Source of the DNA: Mycolicibacillus koreensis
GTDB taxonomy: Bacteria; Actinomycetota; Actinomycetes; Mycobacteriales; Mycobacteriaceae
Assembly (NCBI RefSeq): GCF_002104795.1
Contig: NZ_NCXO01000019.1
Span: forward strand, 1 to 64,000
Direction: 5' to 3'
DNA length: 64,000 nucleotides
Under the pieces are notes generated by a model that did no database searches, was not told the DNA's origin, and worked only from the letters and a program-made list of their open reading frames with translations. Positions 9,758 through 19,298 of this stretch are shown piece by piece. The position numbers and the translations under genes are program-made. Numbering within the stretch: position 1 is the stretch's first letter; every line of letters starts with the position of its first letter.

Positions 9758-12153
9758 GGCTGTGCCCCCCGCTCGATGCGCACCACCGCGCCGGTGGTGA
9801 CCCCGAGACGGTCATGCATCGGTGAGCCGGCGGAGTTCATCGGCAGCCACACCACTCGCGGCGGCATGGCGGTGACACACAGTGGCAACGTGATCGCTCC
9901 GCGCTCGGTGGCCACGGTGACCTGCTCGCCGTCGGCGGCGCCGATCTCGGCTGCGGTCTGTTGATCGAGGCGCACCACCGGGGCACGCGCCGTGCCCGCA
10001 AGGTGCGGTTCGCCGTCCTGCATGCGCCCGGCGTCGAGCAGCATCCGCCACCCGGCGAGCACGGCCTCGCCGCGGCCCGGTTCGGGTGCCGGGGCGGCGG
10101 GCTCGGTCGGACCGGCCCCGCGTGTCCCGGTCCACGCGTTGAGCTGGTCGAGTTCGCCGCGCGCCGCGGCGACTCCGGGAAGCCCCAGTTCCACCCCCAT
10201 CTCGGCGGCCAAAGCGTCGAGCACCCGCAGGTCGGAGAGGGCGCCGGTGTCGCGCAACGTGACGTCGAAGCGCCGGTGGCGGCCCTCCCAGTTGATAAAG
10301 GTTCCGGCCTTCTCCGCGGCAGCGGCCACCGGGAACACCACGTCGGCGCGCTCGGTGACCGCGCTGTGCCGCAGTTCGACGCTGACCAGGAAATCCACCG
10401 CGTCCAGGGCCGCGAGGGCCGCGGCCGGATCGGGCAGGTCGGCGGGTTCCACGCCGGCGACCAGCAGGGCGCTCAGCGTGGCGTCGGTGGCGCCCGCCAG
10501 GATCGCCGCCGTGTCGCGACCGGGTGCGGTGGGCAGGTCGGCGAGGCGCCACAGCCGGCACAGCTCGGCGCGGGCGTCGGGGTCGGTGAGCGGACGTCCC
10601 CCGGGGAGCAAACCGGCCAGCGCCCCGGCGTCGAGGGCCGCCCGCTCGCCGGCGCGCCGGGGCACCCACGCCACCCGTGCGCCGGTGGCGTCGGCAAGGG
10701 CAGCCGCGGCCGTCAGGGCCCCGGGGGCGGTGGCCAACCGTTCCCCGACCAGGATCACCGCCCCGGGCCGGCTCAGCAGCTCGGCGAGCTCACCGTGGTG
10801 CCCGCCGGTGCGGATCGCGGTGAGAACGGCCGCCTCGGCGCCGGGCGCGGTCGGCAGGCACGTGGCGAACATCTTGTCGGTCCCGCGGTCGGCGAACGGC
10901 GCGAGAGAGAAAACGCGGGTGTGGTGTTTGCGGGCCGCTTTACGCAGTCGCAGAAAGACGATCGGTGATTCTTCCTCCGGTTCGAAACCGGCCAGCAGCA
11001 CCACCGGCGCTGCCTCCAGGTCGTGGTAGGTGACCCCCACCGCAGTGCCGGCGACGTGGGCGGCCAGGAACGCGGCCTCTTCCGCCGAGTGCGGCCGGGC
11101 CCGGAAGTCGATGTCGTCGCTGCGAAGCGCCGTGCGGGCGAACTTCGCGTAGCCGTAGGCGTCTTCGACGGTGAGGCGTCCCCCGACCAGCACACCGGCG
11201 GCGCCGCGGGCCGCGGCCAAAGCGCGGGCGGTCACCGCCAGCGCATTGGGCCACGACGTCGGGATCAGCGCGCCGTCGTCGTCGCGGATCAGTGGGGTGG
11301 TGATCCGGTCACGCTGGGTGGCGTAGGTGAATGCCCACCGGCCCTTGTCGCAGTTCCACTCCTCGTTGACCTCCGGGTCGTCCCCGGCCATCCGGCGCAT
11401 CACCTTGCCGCGGCGGTGATCGGTGCGCTGGGCGCATCCTGACGCGCAGTGCTCACAGATGCTCGGGGTGGACACCAGGTCGAACGGGCGGGCGCGGAAC
11501 CGGTACGACGACCCGGTCAGCGCCCCCACCGGGCAGATCTGCACCGTGTTGCCGGAGAAGTACGAGTCGAACGGCTCGTCCTCGTAGATGCCGACCTGTT
11601 GCAGCGCACCGCGGTTCATCATCTCGATGAACACATCGCCGGCGATCTCGTTGGCGAATCGGGTGCATCGTGCGCACAGGATGCAGCGGTCGCGGTCCAA
11701 CAGCACCTGCGAGGAGATGTTGATCGGTTTGGGGTAGACCCGTTTCGCCTCCTCGAACCGGGTTTCGGTGCGCCCGTGGGTCATCGCCTGGTTCTGCAGG
11801 GGGCATTCCCCACCTTTGTCGCAGGTGGGGCAGTCCAGCGGGTGGTTGATCAGCAGCAGTTCCATCACCAGGTTCTGGGCGCGGTCGGCCTCCGGTGAGG
11901 TGCGCTGAGTGCGCACCACCATCCCGTCGGCGCCGGCCACCGCGCACGACGGTTGCGGTTTGCGTTGACCCTCGACCTCGACGAGGCACTGACGACACCA
12001 GGCCACCGGGTCCAGCAGCGGATGGTCGCAGAAGCGGGGGATCTCGATGCCGATCTGCTCGGCGGCGCGGATGATCAGCGTGCCCTTGGGCACGGTCACC
12101 TTCTGGTCGTCGATGGTGAACGTCACCATCTCCGGTTTCTCCGACCGTGTCAC
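9754..12153 (-). CDS. nuoG: NADH-quinone oxidoreductase subunit G
   Basis: NuoG is the large iron-sulfur subunit of the complex I electron-input arm. The 799-residue product has an N-terminal 2Fe-2S ferredoxin domain ([18 protein letters not shown]), then [26 protein letters not shown] with ICPVGAL, and a further cluster motif, CEHCASGC. The rest is a molybdopterin-oxidoreductase-like domain without cofactor function in this family. The start is a GTG that overlaps the nuoF stop (GTGA). An ATG nine codons in (MVTFTIDDQ) is the alternative. Confidence 0.95.
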   Translation of the reverse strand: MTRSEKPEMVTFTIDDQKVTVPKGTLIIRAAEQIGIEIPRFCDHPLLDPVAWCRQCLVEVEGQRKPQPSCAVAGADGMVVRTQRTSPEADRAQNLVMELLLINHPLDCPTCDKGGECPLQNQAMTHGRTETRFEEAKRVYPKPINISSQVLLDRDRCILCARCTRFANEIAGDVFIEMMNRGALQQVGIYEDEPFDSYFSGNTVQICPVGALTGSSYRFRARPFDLVSTPSICEHCASGCAQRTDHRRGKVMRRMAGDDPEVNEEWNCDKGRWAFTYATQRDRITTPLIRDDDGALIPTSWPNALAVTARALAAARGAAGVLVGGRLTVEDAYGYAKFARTALRSDDIDFRARPHSAEEAAFLAAHVAGTAVGVTYHDLEAAPVVLLAGFEPEEESPIVFLRLRKAARKHHTRVFSLAPFADRGTDKMFATCLPTAPGAEAAVLTAIRTGGHHGELAELLSRPGAVILVGERLATAPGALTAAAALADATGARVAWVPRRAGERAALDAGALAGLLPGGRPLTDPDARAELCRLWRLADLPTAPGRDTAAILAGATDATLSALLVAGVEPADLPDPAAALAALDAVDFLVSVELRHSAVTERADVVFPVAAAAEKAGTFINWEGRHRRFDVTLRDTGALSDLRVLDALAAEMGVELGLPGVAAARGELDQLNAWTGTRGAGPTEPAAPAPEPGRGEAVLAGWRMLLDAGRMQDGEPHLAGTARAPVVRLDQQTAAEIGAADGEQVTVATERGAITLPLCVTAMPPRVVWLPMNSAGSPMHDRLGVTTGAVVRIERGAQP

Positions 12154-13487
12154 GGCGGGCCTCCTTGCGCTCCGTGCTCGGGTACGAACATGCTCGCCGC
12201 CGGGTCGAAGGGGCAGCCGCCCTGCTCGACGTGGGCGATGTATTCGTCACGGAAGTACCGGATCGAGGACTGCACCGGCATGGCCGCGCCGTCACCCAAC
12301 GCGCAGAACGACTTTCCGAACAGCACGTCGGCGATGTCGAGCAGGGTGTCGAGGTCTTCGCGGGTGCCGCGGCCGGTCTCCAGTCGTTCATAGATCGGCA
12401 CCAGCCAGTAGGTGCCCTCTCGGCAGGGAGTGCATTTGCCGCACGATTCGTGCTTGTAGAACTGCGACCAGCGCCGCGCCGCGCGTACCACGCAGGTGGT
12501 CTCGTCGAAGATCTGAAGAGCCTTGGTGCCCAGCATCGACCCGGCCGAAGCCATGCCCTCGTAGTCCAGCGGCACATCGAGGTGCTCCTCGGTGAGCAGT
12601 GGGGTCGACGACCCGCCCGGGGTCCAGAATTTCAATCGGTGCCCGTTGCGGACCCCGCCGGCGTATTCGAGCAACTCGCGCAGCGTGATACCCAACGGTG
12701 CCTCGTACTGGCCGGGCCGGGTGACGTGCCCGGAGAGTGAATACAGCGTGAAACCCGGGGATTTGTCGCTGCCCATCGACCGGAACCAGTCGACGCCGTT
12801 GAGCATGATCGCCGGCACGCTGGCGATCGACTCCACGTTGTTGACCACAGTGGGGCAGCCGTAGAGGCCGGCGACCGCGGGGAACGGCGGACGCAGACGG
12901 GGCTGACCGCGGTTGCCCTCCAGCGAGTCGATCAGGGCGGTCTCCTCACCGCAGATGTAGGCGCCTGCCCCGGCGTGCACGGTGACGTCCAGGCTGAACC
13001 CGGAGCCGCCGATGTTCTCGCCGAGATACCCGGCGTCGTAGGCCTCGGCCACCGCAGCGTGCACCCGGCGCAGGATCGGCAGCACCTCGCCGCGCACATA
13101 GATGAAGGCGCGCCGCGCCCGGATCGCGTAGCAGCACACGATGATCCCCTCGATCAGCGTGTGCGGGCTGGCCAGCAGCAGCGGCATGTCCTTGCAGGTG
13201 CCCGGCTCGGATTCGTCGGCGTTGACCAGCAGATAGTGCGGTTTGGCGCCGGGGCCGTCGGCGTCTTGCGGGACGAACGACCACTTGGTTCCGGTGGAGA
13301 AGCCGGCCCCGCCGCGTCCACGCAGCCCGGATTGCTTGATCATCTCGATGACGGCGTCGGGCTCCATCGCGAGCGCGGCGGTCAGCCCGCGGTAGCCGTC
13401 GTGGCGCCGGTAGGTTTCCAGCGTCCACGACTCGGGTTCATCCCAGTACCGGCTGAGTACGGGGGTCAGCGGGGTCAGGTACGCCAT
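12150..13487 (-). CDS. nuoF: NADH-quinone oxidoreductase subunit F
   Basis: NuoF binds NADH and FMN and holds one 4Fe-4S cluster; it is the electron entry point of complex I. From the ATG at 13487 the product is 445 residues long and begins [15 protein letters not shown]. It shows the FMN loop [16 protein letters not shown] and the cluster motif [12 protein letters not shown], with a fourth cysteine in FCALGDGA. The start lies 13 bp inside nuoE. A longer upstream reading is a frame shadow of nuoE. Confidence 0.95.
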   Translation of the reverse strand: MAYLTPLTPVLSRYWDEPESWTLETYRRHDGYRGLTAALAMEPDAVIEMIKQSGLRGRGGAGFSTGTKWSFVPQDADGPGAKPHYLLVNADESEPGTCKDMPLLLASPHTLIEGIIVCCYAIRARRAFIYVRGEVLPILRRVHAAVAEAYDAGYLGENIGGSGFSLDVTVHAGAGAYICGEETALIDSLEGNRGQPRLRPPFPAVAGLYGCPTVVNNVESIASVPAIMLNGVDWFRSMGSDKSPGFTLYSLSGHVTRPGQYEAPLGITLRELLEYAGGVRNGHRLKFWTPGGSSTPLLTEEHLDVPLDYEGMASAGSMLGTKALQIFDETTCVVRAARRWSQFYKHESCGKCTPCREGTYWLVPIYERLETGRGTREDLDTLLDIADVLFGKSFCALGDGAAMPVQSSIRYFRDEYIAHVEQGGCPFDPAASMFVPEHGAQGGPP

Positions 13488-14314
13488 CGCCGCTCCTCCG
13501 GGGAGATCGCCGAGGATGGCGGTGCGGCCATGTCGCGGCGGCGTGCCTCGGCCAGCCCGGCCACGGTCGCCGCCCCGGCGCCGCCCTGCCCGTGGTCGGG
13601 GCGTTCGTCGGGGAAGCCGGCGAGTTGGCGCTGGGTGTCGCGGAACCGGCACAGCGGCTGGCCGCGGGTGGGGTTGACCGGCTGACCGCTGCGCAGTGCG
13701 TCGACGAGGTCGCGCGCCGACTGTGGGGTCTGGTTGTCGAAGAACTCCCAGTTGACCATCACCACCGGGGCGTAGTCGCAGGCCGCGTTGCATTCGACCG
13801 GGCACAGCGTGACCGCGCCGTCGGCGGTGGTCTCCTCGTCGTCGATGTCGAGGTGCTCTTTGAGGGCCTGCAGGATCGCGTCACCGCCCATCACGGCGCA
13901 GAGGGTGTTGGTGCAGACCCCGACCAGGTAGTCCCCGGTGGGGGCGCGCCGGTACATCGAGTAGAACGATGCGACCGCGGCGACCTCGGCACCGGTCAGG
14001 TTCAGCACCTCGGCGACGAACCCCAGGCCCGCGGGGGTCAGGTAGGTGTCCTCGCCCTGGACCAGGTGCAGCAGCGACAGGATCGCCGATTTGGGTTTCG
14101 GGTAGCGGGCGATGATCTCGGCGGCGTCGGCCGCGAGTCGCTCCCGCACCTGCGGCGGATAGGTTTTCGGGGCGTCGGGATAATTGAACTGGTTCGGCTC
14201 GCTCGGTGGGGGGCCGAGTTGCACGAAGACGCGCTCGCCGCCGGTGCCCGCAGTCGGTGGCATCAGCCGACCGCGGCCGGTCTTGTTCGTGGGGGTGCCG
14301 TCGGTGGTGCTCAC
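13475..14314 (-). CDS. nuoE: NADH-quinone oxidoreductase subunit E
   Basis: NuoE is the thioredoxin-like 2Fe-2S subunit next to NuoF. The four cluster cysteines are visible in CTNTLC and CPVECNAAC at about residues 130-180. The 279-residue product is longer than E. coli NuoE because of a hydrophilic C-terminal tail of roughly 70 residues, as is usual in mycobacteria. The GTG start overlaps the nuoD stop (GTGA). Confidence 0.94.
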   Translation of the reverse strand: MSTTDGTPTNKTGRGRLMPPTAGTGGERVFVQLGPPPSEPNQFNYPDAPKTYPPQVRERLAADAAEIIARYPKPKSAILSLLHLVQGEDTYLTPAGLGFVAEVLNLTGAEVAAVASFYSMYRRAPTGDYLVGVCTNTLCAVMGGDAILQALKEHLDIDDEETTADGAVTLCPVECNAACDYAPVVMVNWEFFDNQTPQSARDLVDALRSGQPVNPTRGQPLCRFRDTQRQLAGFPDERPDHGQGGAGAATVAGLAEARRRDMAAPPSSAISPEERRWRT

Positions 14315-15648
14315 CGGTCCACACCACCCATGACCGGGTCGATGCTGGCGACCGCGGCGATCACGTCGGCGACCAGCCCGCCCTCACACATCGCGGCCAC
14401 CGCCTGCAGGTTGGTGAACGACGGGTCGCGGTAGTGCACCCGGTACGGCCGGGTGCCGCCGGCGGAGACCATGTGCACGCCGAGTTCGCCGCGCGGGGAT
14501 TCCACCGAGGTGTAGCACTGCCCCGGCGGGACCCACAGGTCCTCGGTGACCCGTTTGAAATGGTGGATCAGCCCCTCCATCGAGTGACCCATGATCCATC
14601 CGATGTGCTCGGGGGAGTTGCCCAGACCGTCGGGACCGAGTTTGAGGTCCGCGGGCCAGGCGATCTTGCGGTCCTCGACCATCACCGGCCCGGGCCCCAT
14701 GGTCTGCAGTTTGTCCAGGCACTGTTCGACGATCTTGAGTGATTCGGTCATCTCCTTGATCCGGATCAGGTAGCGGCCGTAGGCGTCACAGCCGTCGTCG
14801 GTGATCACATCGAACTCGTAATCGTCGTAACCGCAGTACGGTTCGTCGCGGCGCAGATCGTGTGGCAGCCCGGTGGAGCGCAGCACCGGACCGGTGATAC
14901 CCAGCGCCATGCACCCGGTCAGGTCGAGGTAGCCGACCCCCTTGGTGCGGGCTTTCCAGATGTAGTTCTCGGTCAGCAGGTCGTCGATGTCGTTGAGTCG
15001 CTGGGGCATCAGGGTGAGGAAATCTCGGATCTGCGGATAGGCCTCCTCGGGCAGATCCTGGGCGACCCCGCCGGGCCGGACGTATTGATGATTCATCCGC
15101 AGCCCGGTGATGGTCTCGAAGATGTCGAGGACGAGCTCGCGTTCCCGGAAGCCGTAGAGCATCGCGCTGAGGGCACCCAGCTCCATGCCGCCGGTCGCGA
15201 TCGCCACCAGATGCGACGAGATCCGGTTGAGCTCCATCATCAGCACCCGGATCACGTTGACTCTCGGGGGGATCTCCTCGGTGATGCCGAGCAGCTTCTC
15301 CACCCCCAGGCAGAACGCCACCTCGTTGAAGAACGGCGACAGATAGTCCATGCGGGTCACGAACGTGACCCCCTGGGTCCAGTAGCGGTACTCGAGGTTC
15401 TTCTCGATCCCGGTGTGCAGATAGCCGATCCCGCAGCGGGCCTCGGTGACCGTTTCGCCTTCCAGTTCCAGGATCAGCCGCAGCACCCCGTGGGTGGAGG
15501 GATGCTGCGGCCCCATGTTGACCACGAGGCGCTCACCGGGGTCGGCGGACTGGGCGATCTCAACGATCTCGTCCCAGTCCTGCCCGCCGACGCTGAGCAC
15601 GGTCTCGCCGGTGGGCTGGGGGGAGCCGGTGGTGGGACGGGTCGTCAC
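14311..15648 (-). CDS. nuoD: NADH-quinone oxidoreductase subunit D
   Basis: NuoD is the 49-kDa-type subunit that lines the quinone-reduction site and descends from the large subunit of NiFe hydrogenases. The conserved N-terminal loop [13 protein letters not shown] with the quinone-site histidine is present at about residues 46-58. The C terminus matches [11 protein letters not shown] of other NuoD proteins. The product has 445 residues. The GTG start overlaps the nuoC stop (GTGA). Confidence 0.96.
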   Translation of the reverse strand: MTTRPTTGSPQPTGETVLSVGGQDWDEIVEIAQSADPGERLVVNMGPQHPSTHGVLRLILELEGETVTEARCGIGYLHTGIEKNLEYRYWTQGVTFVTRMDYLSPFFNEVAFCLGVEKLLGITEEIPPRVNVIRVLMMELNRISSHLVAIATGGMELGALSAMLYGFRERELVLDIFETITGLRMNHQYVRPGGVAQDLPEEAYPQIRDFLTLMPQRLNDIDDLLTENYIWKARTKGVGYLDLTGCMALGITGPVLRSTGLPHDLRRDEPYCGYDDYEFDVITDDGCDAYGRYLIRIKEMTESLKIVEQCLDKLQTMGPGPVMVEDRKIAWPADLKLGPDGLGNSPEHIGWIMGHSMEGLIHHFKRVTEDLWVPPGQCYTSVESPRGELGVHMVSAGGTRPYRVHYRDPSFTNLQAVAAMCEGGLVADVIAAVASIDPVMGGVDR

Positions 15649-16361
15649 GTGTAGGCCCTCCGCTGGTCGGGCGGCGGGATCTGCGCGCCCTTGTACTCCA
15701 CCGGGATCCCGCCGAGCGGGTAGTCCTTGCGCTGCGGGTGGCCCTGCCAGTCGTCGGGCATCTCGATACGCGTCAGCGACGGGTGGCCGTCGAAGACGAT
15801 GCCGAAGAAGTCATAGGTCTCCCGCTCGTGCCAGTCGCAGGTCGGGTAGATCGAGAACAGCGACGGGATGTGAGGATCGTTGTCGGGGGCAACGACTTCC
15901 AAGCGGATACGCCGATTGTGGGTGATCGACTTCAGCGGATACACCGCGTGCAGCTCCCGGTCGGGATCCTCCGGGTAGTGCACCCCGGAGACCCCCAGGC
16001 TCAACTCGAACCGCAGGTCCGGTTCGTCGCGCAGCAGCCGGGCCACCGTCACCAGGTGTTCCCGGAAGACGTAGAGGGTGAGCTCACCGCGGTAGACCAC
16101 GACCATCTCGACGGCGTCATCGAGGTGGACGTCGTTGCGCTGCAGGGCGTCTGCCAGGCCATCGACCACCTCGTCGAAGTAGCCGCCGTAGGGCCGCGGG
16201 CTTCGCCCGGGGAATTCGATCTCGCGGACCAGTTTGCCGTAGCCGGACGTGTCAGGAGTGTCGGCGACACCGAACATGCCGCGACGCACCCCGATCACCT
16301 CGCCGCTCTCCGCGCCGCGGGTCGCGTCCGTGTCGATGCCGGGCTCGTCGGGGCGACTCAC
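15645..16361 (-). CDS. nuoC: NADH-quinone oxidoreductase subunit C
   Basis: NuoC is the 30-kDa-type peripheral subunit that packs against NuoD. The signature [17 protein letters not shown] and the C-terminal [20 protein letters not shown] (20 residues) are intact. The GTG at 16361, overlapping the nuoB stop as GTGA, gives 238 residues and matches the usual mycobacterial length. An ATG at 16385 is a less likely alternative. NuoC and NuoD are separate genes here, unlike the fused form in E. coli. Confidence 0.94.
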   Translation of the reverse strand: MSRPDEPGIDTDATRGAESGEVIGVRRGMFGVADTPDTSGYGKLVREIEFPGRSPRPYGGYFDEVVDGLADALQRNDVHLDDAVEMVVVYRGELTLYVFREHLVTVARLLRDEPDLRFELSLGVSGVHYPEDPDRELHAVYPLKSITHNRRIRLEVVAPDNDPHIPSLFSIYPTCDWHERETYDFFGIVFDGHPSLTRIEMPDDWQGHPQRKDYPLGGIPVEYKGAQIPPPDQRRAYT

Positions 16362-16912
16362 CGCAACAATCCCTTCATCTGCCATGTGGACGGGGCGGAC
16401 AGTGCCGCTTGCTCGGTTTCGGCGATCGCGCGTTCCCGGTTGACCCCCAACGGCGTCTCCCGGATCTTTTCGTGCAGCTTGAGGATGGCGTACATCAGCA
16501 TCTCCGGGCGCGGCGGACAGCCCGGCAGATAGATGTCGACCGGGACGACATGGTCCACACCCTGCACGATCGCGTAGTTGTTGAACATCCCGCCCGAGGA
16601 GGCGCACACCCCCATCGACAGCACCCACTTCGGCTCGACCATCTGGTCGTAGATCTGACGCAGCACCGGGGCCATCTTCTGGCTGACCCGGCCGGCCACG
16701 ATCATCAGGTCTGCTTGACGCGGCGAGGCACGGAAGACCTCCATGCCGAAGCGCGACAGGTCGTAGTCGGGCGCCATCGTCGACATCATCTCGATCGCGC
16801 AACACGCCAAGCCGAACGTCGCCGGCCACAGCGAACCGGTGCGGAAATAGCCCGCCAACGATTCGACGGTGGACAGCAGCAGACCGCTGGGCAGTTGTTC
16901 CTCCAGACCCAT
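16358..16912 (-). CDS. nuoB: NADH-quinone oxidoreductase subunit B
   Basis: NuoB holds the terminal 4Fe-4S cluster N2 that reduces the quinone. Its ligands are visible in [10 protein letters not shown] (the tandem cysteines), [10 protein letters not shown] and GCPPRPEML. The product is 184 residues long, the same as in M. tuberculosis. The ATG at 16912 lies 34 bp after the nuoA stop, with GAACGAGGAGGACG upstream as the ribosome-binding region. Confidence 0.96.
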   Translation of the reverse strand: MGLEEQLPSGLLLSTVESLAGYFRTGSLWPATFGLACCAIEMMSTMAPDYDLSRFGMEVFRASPRQADLMIVAGRVSQKMAPVLRQIYDQMVEPKWVLSMGVCASSGGMFNNYAIVQGVDHVVPVDIYLPGCPPRPEMLMYAILKLHEKIRETPLGVNRERAIAETEQAALSAPSTWQMKGLLR

Positions 16913-16946
16913 CTGCGTCCTCCTCGTTCTTTCCCCGGCCCCGGTT

Positions 16947-17324
16947 TCAGTCCCAACTCAATCCGCCGCGACGCCACACGTAGGCGTAGGCGGCGAACAC
17001 CACCGCGACGAACAGCGCCATCTCGACCAACGCGAACACCCCCAAGCGGTCGTAGGCGACCGCCCAGGGATAGAGAAAGACGATCTCGATGTCGAAGACG
17101 ATGAACAACATCGCGGTCAGGTAGTACTTGATCGGAAAACGCTGCCCCGCTGCGGCGTGCGGCCCGCTCACCGGCTGGTCGACCGGTTCGATACCGCATT
17201 CGTAGGCCTCGAGTTTCGCGCGGTTGTACCGCGACGGCCCCACCAACCGTGCCGCGACCACAGACACCACCGCGAACGCCGCGGCGAGCGCCGCAAGAAT
17301 CAGGATCGGGGTGTAGAGGGTCAT
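16947..17324 (-). CDS. nuoA: NADH-quinone oxidoreductase subunit A
   Basis: NuoA is a three-helix membrane subunit of complex I and the first gene of this operon. The 125-residue product shows the loop YECGIEPV with its conserved cysteine and the second-helix motif [20 protein letters not shown] (20 residues) with acidic residues. A GGAGGAG lies 13-19 bp upstream of the ATG at 17324, which is rather far. A CRP-like palindrome lies about 85 bp upstream and is listed separately. Confidence 0.95.
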   Translation of the reverse strand: MTLYTPILILAALAAAFAVVSVVAARLVGPSRYNRAKLEAYECGIEPVDQPVSGPHAAAGQRFPIKYYLTAMLFIVFDIEIVFLYPWAVAYDRLGVFALVEMALFVAVVFAAYAYVWRRGGLSWD

Positions 17325-17408
17325 CCGGCAGCAGCACTCCTCCAGGCATCGTGGGTGAGCTCAGGCCGAGCCTAGGAGTTTGTGGACTGGGACACCCAGG
17401 GATCGGAT

Positions 17409-17424
17409 TGTGAACTCCACCACA
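17409..17424. promoter_or_regulatory. CRP-like palindrome upstream of nuoA
   Basis: The 16-mer TGTGAACTCCACCACA matches TGTGA-N6-TCACA, the mycobacterial CRP/Cmr-type consensus, at all but one of its ten fixed positions. It lies 85 bp upstream of the nuoA ATG, in the gap between the pseudo-receiver gene and nuoA. That CRP controls this operon is an inference from position and sequence only. Confidence 0.4.
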
Positions 17425-17494
17425 GCCTAACCACGGTGGTGGTCGGACTGAGCGATTTCGCCGTAGATCGTCGGCGTGGTGGCGGCTGTGCCGT

Positions 17495-17893
17495 TCACCG
17501 CGCGCGCAGCAACTCCAACACCGCGTGACTCAGCGCGATCGGGTCGATCGGGTGGGGAATGGCGAGCTCTGCGCGCGACCATTTCGCCAGCCACGCGTCG
17601 TCGGCCCGGCCGGTGAGCACCACGATCGGGGGACACGGGTCGACCTCGTCTTTGAGCTGCTTGGCGATGCCCATCCCGCCGGCCGGGGCGGCCTCTCCGT
17701 CGAGGACGGCCAGGTCGATGCCGCCGGCGTCGACCTCGCGGATCACCACCGGTTCGGTGGCCACCTCGGTGAACTGCAACGGCGGCAGGTCCGGGTGCAA
17801 TCGGGTGCCGAGCGCCGTCATCACCTGGGCGCGGGTGCGTGCGTCGTCGCTGTAGACCAGGACGCGCAACGGCGCGGTGTCGGAGGGGGGCAC
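17495..17893 (-). CDS. degenerate response-regulator receiver protein (Rv3143-like)
   Basis: This 132-residue single-domain protein has a CheY-like receiver fold and resembles M. tuberculosis Rv3143, which also precedes nuoA. The acidic pair (D16, D17) and the acceptor position D65 (IDLAVLDGE) are present. The conserved lysine before the last strand is replaced: the motif reads PHPIDP where receivers usually have KP. There is no DNA-binding domain and no kinase gene nearby. It may be a pseudo-receiver that acts through protein contact, perhaps linked to complex I or its expression. The GTG start at 17893 has only weak ribosome-binding support. Confidence 0.75.
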   Translation of the reverse strand: MPPSDTAPLRVLVYSDDARTRAQVMTALGTRLHPDLPPLQFTEVATEPVVIREVDAGGIDLAVLDGEAAPAGGMGIAKQLKDEVDPCPPIVVLTGRADDAWLAKWSRAELAIPHPIDPIALSHAVLELLRAR

Positions 17894-17952
17894 GAGGGCG
17901 ATGGTACTGCTCCGGGGTCGATCGTGGCCGCTGTTCGCCGGCCACGGCCGGC

Positions 17953-18300
17953 TCAGTCGCCGGCGTAGCCGGGGTGGGCCACCGCCAGTCGGTGGCGCAC
18001 CAGCGTTTCCAGGGCTGCGGTGAGTTCGTCGCCGCGCTCGTCGAAGTCCCCGGCACGCACCGCGGCGGCCACTGCGGCCTCGTCGTCGAATCCCAGGCCG
18101 TTAAGCGCCGCGGCGGCGGCGTCGGCGCCGGTCGCGCCCTCGTGCAATTCGCGCTGCACGATGCGCAGGGCGTTGGCGGCAACCTTGGTGTGGAAGGCGA
18201 CCGCTCCGGTGGTGGCTGCGGCCACCTCGGTGGTCAGGAATTCGATGACCGCCTCCACCAGTTCGGCGGCGGTCGGACGACCGTACAGTCCCGCGCTCAT
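17953..18300 (-). CDS. DUF6285-type protein
   Basis: A 115-residue, mostly helical protein of unknown function, of the type annotated as DUF6285. It starts with ATG at 18300, overlapping the stop of the APH-like kinase gene (ATGA), so the two are translationally coupled and probably act together. The family is commonly found beside phosphotransferase and acyl-CoA dehydrogenase genes in actinobacteria and proteobacteria. No catalytic motif is visible, and it could be an accessory subunit. It is the last gene of the operon. Confidence 0.75.
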   Translation of the reverse strand: MSAGLYGRPTAAELVEAVIEFLTTEVAAATTGAVAFHTKVAANALRIVQRELHEGATGADAAAAALNGLGFDDEAAVAAAVRAGDFDERGDELTAALETLVRHRLAVAHPGYAGD

Positions 18301-19298
18301 TGCTGTGCCTTTCGAAGCAGGGTCAAAAGATCCCATTCGGTTTCGGCGACCCGCCGCCCGATCGTCGCCAACTCGACCGAGCGGGCACGCCCACTCAAGT
18401 GGCGGTGGGCCTGGTAGCGGCAGATGATGCCCCACCGCAGCGTGGCCAGCACCAGCCACCAGTGGAACGCGGTGCGGTCCACCGGGGCCCCGCCGGCGCC
18501 CTCGTAGGCGCCCAGGAACTCGTCGATGCCGCCGAGACCGCCCGCACTCTGTTCGACCGGGGCACCGAACCGCCAGGCCCGGATGCAGAACCAGGCCAGA
18601 TCGTCCATCGGTTGCCCCAGATGCACCAGTTCCCAGTCCAATACGGCGGTCAACCGGTCCTCGTCGACGATGAGGTTGCCCATCCGGAAATCCCCGTGCA
18701 CCAGCCGCGGGGGGCCGTCCGGCGGGCGGTGGGCGGCCAGCCAGCGAAACGCCCACTCGAACGGTGCGGTCGCCTCGTCGGTGGGGGTCACCGCGTCGCA
18801 CTCCGCACGCCACAGTGCGAGCTGATCGGGAGCCTCGGTGCCCAGCGCAGCGGTGTCGGCGCGGTGGATCGCCGCGAGCGCCTCGGCGCACTGGGTCAGC
18901 AGTCGCTGCCGGCCGGTGCGGCCGTTCCCGTGCGGTGCGGCGTCGAGTTGACGGAAGATCCGGCGCACGATGGTCTCACCGGGCACCGCCTCACAGATCA
19001 GATACGGATCCCCCAGAGTGCTCGGGGAGTCGTCGGCGGCCAGGATCCGCGGGACCGGTGCCCCGGCGGCACCTGCCGCGGTCTGCACGGCGGCCTCCAA
19101 CTCCATCGAGGCGTGCAGATCATCACCGGCGCCGCAGCGCAGGATCAGCGCACGCTGCCCGTCGGGACCGTCCGCATCGAACGCCCAGGTGCTGCGGCTG
19201 GCCCCGCCTGAGAGCGCACGCAGGTTGCTCACCTCGACCGTGCCGAGGGCCGGAGCGAGCACCGTCGGCAGCGCCGCACGCAGGTGGTCGGGATTCAT
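18297..19298 (-). CDS. APH-like phosphotransferase (acyl-CoA-operon type)
   Basis: A 333-residue aminoglycoside-phosphotransferase-fold kinase. The catalytic loop HGDFRMGN (H201, D203, N208) and the metal-binding DWE (D221-E223) are intact, so it should bind ATP and phosphorylate a hydroxyl group. It lies between an acyl-CoA dehydrogenase gene and a DUF6285 gene with 4-base overlaps on both sides (ATGA). The same kinase plus dehydrogenase pairing is fused in animal ACAD10/ACAD11. A role in phosphorylating a hydroxyacyl-CoA is therefore more likely than antibiotic resistance. The true substrate is unknown. Confidence 0.88.
   Translation of the reverse strand: MNPDHLRAALPTVLAPALGTVEVSNLRALSGGASRSTWAFDADGPDGQRALILRCGAGDDLHASMELEAAVQTAAGAAGAPVPRILAADDSPSTLGDPYLICEAVPGETIVRRIFRQLDAAPHGNGRTGRQRLLTQCAEALAAIHRADTAALGTEAPDQLALWRAECDAVTPTDEATAPFEWAFRWLAAHRPPDGPPRLVHGDFRMGNLIVDEDRLTAVLDWELVHLGQPMDDLAWFCIRAWRFGAPVEQSAGGLGGIDEFLGAYEGAGGAPVDRTAFHWWLVLATLRWGIICRYQAHRHLSGRARSVELATIGRRVAETEWDLLTLLRKAQQ

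Noticed and set aside
18297-19298. Aminoglycoside resistance gene
   Set aside because: The fold is that of aminoglycoside phosphotransferases, but overlap with acyl-CoA dehydrogenase and DUF6285 genes points to acyl-CoA metabolism.
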